Source: Rhizobium sp. 11515TR
GTDB taxonomy: Bacteria > Pseudomonadota > Alphaproteobacteria > Rhizobiales > Rhizobiaceae
Direction: 5' to 3'
Assembly (NCBI RefSeq): GCF_002277895.1
Contig: NZ_CP022998.1
Coordinates: forward strand, 2,709,501 to 2,773,500
DNA length: 64,000 bases
The notes under the pieces are model-generated. The model had not been told where the DNA came from and ran no database searches. It was given only the letters and a program-made list of their open reading frames with translations. The position numbers and the translations under genes are program-made. The first letter of the stretch is position 1, and each line of letters starts with the position of its first letter. Shown in pieces: positions 59,715 through 64,000 of this stretch.

Positions 59715-62180
59715 TTACCGGTTCGACGCGACCGGGCGCACCAGCGGCGTGATGCGGCGAATGGTGACGCGGCGGTTTTCCTGCGACGGACCGAGCGTAT
59801 TCACCTTGAGATACTGCTCGCCATAGCCCTGGGTGACCAGGTTTTCGGCCGGAATGCCGTAGACATCCGTCAGCACGTTGGCGACCGATTCCGCGCGCTG
59901 GTCCGACAGGATCAGATTGCTCTGGGCCGAACCCACCGCATCCGTATGACCCTCGATCAGGAAGGTTTCTGTCGGATCGCGCTTGATGATCTTCGACATG
60001 CCATCGGCGACACCGCGAAGGGTGCTCGCCTGCGACATCGGAATCTCGGCGCTGCCCGTTGCGAAGGTGATCGTGTCGAGGTCGATACGGCGGATCTTGT
60101 CTCGGATACGAGCCGAATAGCGGACTTCGTTGACCGAATAGATACGCTCGACCGGCTCGACCGGTGGCTCACGCAGGAAGTCGTAATAGTCGGCATTGCG
60201 GTTCGATGCCGTGTCGATGATGTACTGGCTCAACGGAATGAGCAGTCGCATCGGCGGCAGATATTCACCCGGATCGCGGAAGTAGTCGTCATTGTCTGGA
60301 CGATCTTCCAGTTCCGGCGAGTAGAACAGCACATATTCGCGGCCGCTGGAGTCAATGCGCGAGCGCTGGATGATGTCGCCGTAGCGGTTGCGGATCGTCA
60401 CGACGCGATCGCCGTCGGGCTGATCGATCGTCTCGCGATAGCGGTCACGCGGCAGTTGTTCGTAGACCGGCCGCTCGCCGCCTCGGATGAAGCGCTCGCT
60501 ATCATCGTGGCGAACGACATAGGTGTTGTCGACATTCACGATGGTCCGGTTGTCCTGATTGATGATGGTCTGGACCGTCGTTCCCTGCGGCGGAACGAAA
60601 TCCGGCCGGCGATCGATGCGGCGACCCTGCTCGCTGGTCACGGCTTCCATTTTGACTGGAGGTTGCGGCTGACCACCGGCTGCCGCGCGCTGCGCCTCGG
60701 CGTCAGAAGTCGGCGGCTTGGTGTAAGCGGCTGGCGGCTGTTGAGCCGGGGCATTCTGAGCCTGCCCGTTCGGTTGGACCTGTCCCGCCTGTCCGCGACC
60801 ACCCTGCGCACCCGGAGCACCGGGATTTTGACCATTGTTCAGGTGATCGCCCCGACGAACCGCCCCCTTCTGGCTGTCGAGAACCGCGCTGCCGTTTTCG
60901 ACCGGTAGGATGACCGGGCCGTTGGCGGAAGCCGGGTTCTCGGCGATCTTCTTGCGGCGTTCCAGTTCCTGCGGCGAAACCTGCTCGGCCGGAGGTACCT
61001 GGATTTCGCCGGCCTGCTGAGCATTGCCATTGGCGGCAGGAGGCGTTGCGTCGCCCTGTGCCGGCGTCGCGGCGCCATTGGCCGGCTGCTGCTTGCCGGG
61101 CTGCGGCGTTGCCGGGTTACCAGCCTGTGCGGGTTGTCCCTGCGGCGTGCCCTGTTGGGCTGGCTGCTGCGGATTGGTGGTGGGCTGCTCGCCCTGCTGC
61201 TGATTTAGCGGCTGTTTGCCGTGAGTTTTATCGCCACCCTGCTTCTGCCCCTGCTGGGAGCCAGGAGCCGCCGGCGTCCCGGGCTGGGCTTCAGGCTGTG
61301 CCTGCGTTCCCGGCTGTGCCTTATGTCCCTGGGCGGGCTCACCGGCCGGTGCCGGCTGCTGCTCGGCGGGCTGCTTTGCCGGAGCCTCGGTCTGACCTTG
61401 CGGCTTGGGATGGGCGTTCTGTTCGGGCTGTGCCTGCTTTCCAGGCTGGGCCTCCTGATTCGGCTGTTCGCTGGCGGCGGGAGCTTGCTTCTCGGCCGGA
61501 GCAGGCTGCTGTGCCTTCGCACCAGGCTTGGTCTTCGGCGGCTGAGCTTCCGGCTGTGCTTCCGTAGCAGGCGGCTGCTCTACCTTCGGCTGCGGCGCTT
61601 CGGCCGGCTGCTTTGCTTCCGGCTGCTTGGCCTTCTGCTTCGGCTGCGGGGCTTCTGGCTCTGCCTCGGGAGCAACAGCCTTGGGCTGCGGTTTGACTTC
61701 GGGCTGAGCCTGAGGCTGCTCTTCAGCCGGTTGCTGGCGCTGCTTTTTCGGCTCGGGCGGAGCCTCTGCGGCCGGCTGCTGCTTTTGCGGCTTCGGCTGC
61801 TCCTGCTCCGCAGGCTGCTGATGCTCGGCCTTCGGCGGCTGGGCTTCCGGCTGCTGCTGCTTCGGCGCCTTCTGCTGCGGCTCGCCTTCAGGCTCTGCCT
61901 GCTTCATCTGGTGCTGCTGCTCGCCGCCACCTTGATGCTTCTGGCCCTCTCCGCCTTCGCCAGGCTTCTTGTGCTTGAGCTGCTCTTCATCGGGCTGAGC
62001 TGCCGGCGCCTCCTGCTGCGCTACCTCGAAACCTGCGTCTGCAGCAGTCGCGGCTACGCCATTGCTAAGCGGTGCGATGGGCTGTTCACGAAGGGCCGCG
62101 GCTGCTGCCGGCTCGAAGGCGAGCGATAGCGAAAGCAGCGGAAACGCGGCGCTGGCAAATAGTCTGGATCGCTTTCCCAT
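59715..62180 (-). CDS. OmpA-family protein with long Gln/Pro/Glu/Ala-rich region
   Basis: This 821-residue exported protein has a signal peptide ('FASAAFPLLSLSLAFEPAAA'). A 350-residue low-complexity region made of Q, P, A, K and E (about residues 55-430) follows, then a mixed region with 'GRRIDRRPDFVPPQGTTVQT' and 'VVTIRNRYGDIIQRSRIDSS'. The C-terminal OmpA peptidoglycan-binding domain has 'ITFATGSAEIPMSQASTLRG', 'FLIEGHTDAVGSAQSNLILS' and 'VTQGYGEQYLKVNT'. It probably anchors in the envelope through the OmpA domain, with the disordered region spanning the periplasm or passing through a pore. The repeat composition suggests expansion by slippage. Confidence 0.85.
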   Translation of the reverse strand: MGKRSRLFASAAFPLLSLSLAFEPAAAAALREQPIAPLSNGVAATAADAGFEVAQQEAPAAQPDEEQLKHKKPGEGGEGQKHQGGGEQQHQMKQAEPEGEPQQKAPKQQQPEAQPPKAEHQQPAEQEQPKPQKQQPAAEAPPEPKKQRQQPAEEQPQAQPEVKPQPKAVAPEAEPEAPQPKQKAKQPEAKQPAEAPQPKVEQPPATEAQPEAQPPKTKPGAKAQQPAPAEKQAPAASEQPNQEAQPGKQAQPEQNAHPKPQGQTEAPAKQPAEQQPAPAGEPAQGHKAQPGTQAQPEAQPGTPAAPGSQQGQKQGGDKTHGKQPLNQQQGEQPTTNPQQPAQQGTPQGQPAQAGNPATPQPGKQQPANGAATPAQGDATPPAANGNAQQAGEIQVPPAEQVSPQELERRKKIAENPASANGPVILPVENGSAVLDSQKGAVRRGDHLNNGQNPGAPGAQGGRGQAGQVQPNGQAQNAPAQQPPAAYTKPPTSDAEAQRAAAGGQPQPPVKMEAVTSEQGRRIDRRPDFVPPQGTTVQTIINQDNRTIVNVDNTYVVRHDDSERFIRGGERPVYEQLPRDRYRETIDQPDGDRVVTIRNRYGDIIQRSRIDSSGREYVLFYSPELEDRPDNDDYFRDPGEYLPPMRLLIPLSQYIIDTASNRNADYYDFLREPPVEPVERIYSVNEVRYSARIRDKIRRIDLDTITFATGSAEIPMSQASTLRGVADGMSKIIKRDPTETFLIEGHTDAVGSAQSNLILSDQRAESVANVLTDVYGIPAENLVTQGYGEQYLKVNTLGPSQENRRVTIRRITPLVRPVASNR

Positions 62181-62548
62181 AGGGGTCTCCTCTTATGATC
62201 TTTGTCCGCCGAATTGCGAATCTCAGCGGCAAGGCGATTGCCTCACGAACCCGGCCAATTTTCGGTTCTCGTGAGGCTGAATCGCGGCAAGCCGCTATAT
62301 GTTCCCGCACTATTAGGTTGCCGCAATTAACCGTGGCTGAACGCAACGGATGGGTTTCGTTCAGATTTCCCTGTGGCGAGCTTGCATTGCAGCGGCATTG
62401 CGCAAAGGCAGATTGCCTTCGTAATTCCAGTTGCATTTTCCAGAAAAAAAGTACGAATATCGCCGCAAGGCGGGCCACCGGTCCGCTCCACTCGAGCCGT
62501 CTGCCAAAAACAATAATGGGCTGCCGGCCACCAACAGAGAGGGTCAAT
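62181..62548. other. 368-base divergent intergenic region, OmpA gene / amino acid binding protein
   Basis: It contains a long stem-loop at 62241-62276 and a small GCGGC-AA-GCCGC hairpin at about 62284. The + strand open frame through this stretch is read-through into the binding-protein frame, not a gene. Confidence 0.55.
62241..62276. promoter_or_regulatory. Long bulged stem-loop between divergent genes
   Basis: CCTCACGA then ACC (62241-62251) pairs with GGT then TCTCGTGAGG (62264-62276), leaving a two-base bulge. It is about 60 bases from the OmpA start and 270 from the binding-protein start. It may be a 5' leader structure of one transcript or the terminator of a short RNA. Confidence 0.4.
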
Positions 62549-63331
62549 ATGCGCATCTCCACTCGTCTTCTTGCCGCCGCGTCCTTCGCCGCAATGTCGC
62601 TCGTCGCCGGTGCGGCGCTTGCCGACGGCGACACGATCGTCTTCGGCACGGACGCGACCTACCCGCCTTTCGAATCGCTTGACGCCGGCGGCAAGTTCAT
62701 CGGCTTCGACATCGATATAACCAATGCGCTTTGCGATCAGATGAAGGTCAAGTGCACCTTCGTGAACCAGGATTTCGACGGCATCATTCCGGCTCTGCAG
62801 GCCAAGAAGTTCGACGCGATCATCTCGTCCATGTCGATCACGCCCGAGCGCGAGAAGATCGTCGACTTCACCAACAAGATCTACAACACGCCACCGGCAA
62901 TCGCCGTTCCGAAGGATTCCGCTCTCAAGGAAGCGACCGACGAAGCCCTGAAGGGCAAGACGATCGGCGCACAGTCCTCCACGACCCATGCCAACTACGC
63001 TTCCACCCACCTGAAGGATGCCGAACTCAAGCTCTATCCGTCGGCTGACGAATACAAGCTCGACCTCAGCAATGGCCGCATCGATGCAGCCATCGACGAC
63101 GTCGTCGTGCTGTCCGAATGGGTGAAGTCCGATGCAGGCAATTGCTGCAAGATGCTCGGCACGCTGAAAAGCGACCCGGTCATCAACGGCGTCGGTGCGG
63201 GCATCGCCATCCGCAAGGGCGATACAGCCCTCAAGGATAAGCTGAACGCCGCGATCGCCGCGATCCGCGCCGACGGCACCTATAAGAAGATCCAGGACAA
63301 GTATTTCGATTTCGACGTCTACGGCGATTGA
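62549..63331 (+). CDS. Polar amino acid ABC transporter substrate-binding protein
   Basis: This 260-residue exported protein has a signal peptide ('STRLLAAASFAAMSLVAGAA') and a family 3 binding-protein core: 'TIVFGTDATYPPFESLDAGG', 'FIGFDIDITNALCDQMKVKC', 'FDAIISSMSITPEREKIVDF', and 'IGAQSSTTHANY'. It resembles lysine/arginine/ornithine-type or octopine/nopaline-type binding proteins. ATG 62549 has GAGAGGG six bases upstream. The permease gene follows 118 bases on, past a terminator. Confidence 0.9.
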   Translation: MRISTRLLAAASFAAMSLVAGAALADGDTIVFGTDATYPPFESLDAGGKFIGFDIDITNALCDQMKVKCTFVNQDFDGIIPALQAKKFDAIISSMSITPEREKIVDFTNKIYNTPPAIAVPKDSALKEATDEALKGKTIGAQSSTTHANYASTHLKDAELKLYPSADEYKLDLSNGRIDAAIDDVVVLSEWVKSDAGNCCKMLGTLKSDPVINGVGAGIAIRKGDTALKDKLNAAIAAIRADGTYKKIQDKYFDFDVYGD

Positions 63332-63359
63332 TCGCCCGTCGATTCCCTGGGAAAAGACG

Positions 63360-63389
63360 ACGGCGGAAGCTTGCCCTTCCGCCGTTTTT
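63360..63389 (+). terminator. Terminator or attenuator between binding protein and permease
   Basis: ACGGCGGAAG (63360-63369) pairs perfectly with CTTCCGCCGT (63376-63385), loop CTTGCC, followed by TTTTG. It would let the binding protein be made in excess over the membrane subunits. A second hairpin GCGGC-AAAA-GCCGC (63421-63434) touches the permease ribosome site AGGGG. Confidence 0.75.
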
Positions 63390-63449
63390 GTTTGACAACG
63401 AGAAGAATATAAGCAGAAACGCGGCAAAAGCCGCTAGGGGAAATACAGC

Positions 63450-64000
63450 ATGAGCGGATTGTTTTCCGCCCTTGGTTCCTTGTGGACCTGGTTGAGTACG
63501 ATTTTTGACCCGTTATGTGGTCCGGCCGGACTGTTCACTCTGTTCGGTCAGAATACGATGCTCGCCTGCGGTGACACAGGATGGGGCGATGAGCTTGCCG
63601 GCGGGTTGAAGATTACCATCACCGTTTCGGTTCTAACGCTGCCGCTTGGCATCGTCATCGGCTTCTTCGTGGCGCTCGCGCAGCAATCTGAAGAGAAATC
63701 ACTGCGGCTCGCCGCCGGTGTCTTCACGACGATTTTCCGTGGTCTGCCGGAGCTGCTGACGCTCTTCATCATCTACTATGGCATGCAGATCCTCTTGCAG
63801 TCCGTGCTCGCCAAATTCGGTTACGACGGACCCGTTGAGATCAATGCCTTCGCAGCCGGCATGGTGGCGCTGGCAATCGTCTTTTCCGCCTATTGCTCGG
63901 AAGTCCTCCTCTCTGCCTTCAAGGCCATTCCCAAAGGCCAGTATGAGGCAGGCGACGCCCTTGGGTTCCATCGGGCGCGAACCATGCGGCTTATCATCGT
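63450..64000 (+). CDS. Polar amino acid ABC transporter permease (HisQ/OccQ type), 3' truncated
   Basis: The frame is open from ATG 63450 to the window end (183 complete codons), so the gene continues outside. It shows an N-terminal region 'LGSLWTWLSTIFDPLCGPAG', the first conserved helix 'LKITITVSVLTLPLGIVIGF', 'YYGMQILLQSVLAKFGYDGP', and the EAA-loop 'AFKAIPKGQYEAGDALGFHR'. It forms the membrane channel for the binding protein upstream; a second permease and an ATPase are expected beyond the window. Confidence 0.88.
   Translation, partial: MSGLFSALGSLWTWLSTIFDPLCGPAGLFTLFGQNTMLACGDTGWGDELAGGLKITITVSVLTLPLGIVIGFFVALAQQSEEKSLRLAAGVFTTIFRGLPELLTLFIIYYGMQILLQSVLAKFGYDGPVEINAFAAGMVALAIVFSAYCSEVLLSAFKAIPKGQYEAGDALGFHRARTMRLII

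Noticed and set aside
61221..62129. 302-codon Leu/Arg-rich + strand frame resembling membrane protein
   Set aside because: Its leucine runs are the complement of Gln/Glu/Lys codons in the OmpA low-complexity region; there is no ribosome site.

Overview
The window is chromosomal DNA of a fast-growing rhizobium (Rhizobium/Sinorhizobium/Agrobacterium group). The signs are high GC content, a fused malic enzyme with a phosphotransacetylase-like tail, a class II DAHP synthase, paired class I and class II fumarases, an apolipoprotein-like growth-pole protein, a palindromic intergenic repeat of the type common in rhizobia, and many binding-protein-dependent ABC importers. Genes are densely packed with ordinary Shine-Dalgarno sites. 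I see no tRNA or rRNA gene, insertion sequence, phage gene, CRISPR array or integrative element. Species is not assignable by eye.

Layout. (1) 1-2.75 kb: the 3' end of a very large coiled-coil protein resembling the growth pole ring protein. (2) 2.9-16.4 kb: after an RcnB-like gene, a carbohydrate locus on the minus strand with a solute-binding protein, two permeases and an ATPase, GH2 beta-mannosidase, sugar isomerase/epimerase-like protein, Gfo/Idh/MocA dehydrogenase, YghZ-type aldo-keto reductase and GH43 beta-xylosidase, faced by a divergent LacI regulator. Neither glycosidase has a signal peptide, so imported oligosaccharides are probably cut in the cytoplasm. (3) 16.4-25 kb: gnd, an SRPBCC protein, a four-gene Mla/MCE lipid transport operon with a STAS-permease fusion, an HcaT-like MFS transporter and an LpxH-like phosphatase. 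(4) 25.4-33.2 kb: malic enzyme, a secreted hypothetical protein, a large ankyrin protein, a TolB-like propeller and nadE. (5) 33.3-41.8 kb: an LTA-synthase-like membrane phosphotransferase, DUF1003, GFA, class II DAHP synthase, glutathione reductase, DUF2059, rpiA and gph. (6) 41.9-48.8 kb: a YcbB-type L,D-transpeptidase, fumC, a RIME-like repeat, fumA and a GGDEF protein. (7) 48.8-64 kb: a PPOX flavoprotein, an alpha/beta hydrolase divergent from marR, ltrA, a DUF971 protein, moaA, an MBL-fold hydrolase, a chemoreceptor, an EamA transporter, mobA-mobB, an OmpA protein with a long Q/P/E-rich region, and the start of a polar amino acid ABC transporter that runs off the end.

Most of the window is central metabolism and envelope housekeeping. 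The observations most worth following are the hemicellulose-oligosaccharide locus with its inter-gene hairpins, a candidate 57-residue membrane protein between its binding-protein gene and its regulator, a PHO-box-like element inside a larger dyad beside the LTA-synthase-like gene, a GGDEF protein with a broken I-site, and several clean palindromes in divergent intergenic regions. I did not find a convincing wholly new multi-gene system. No database search was possible: family names rest on motifs and recalled family features, and start codons were chosen from visible ribosome binding sites.
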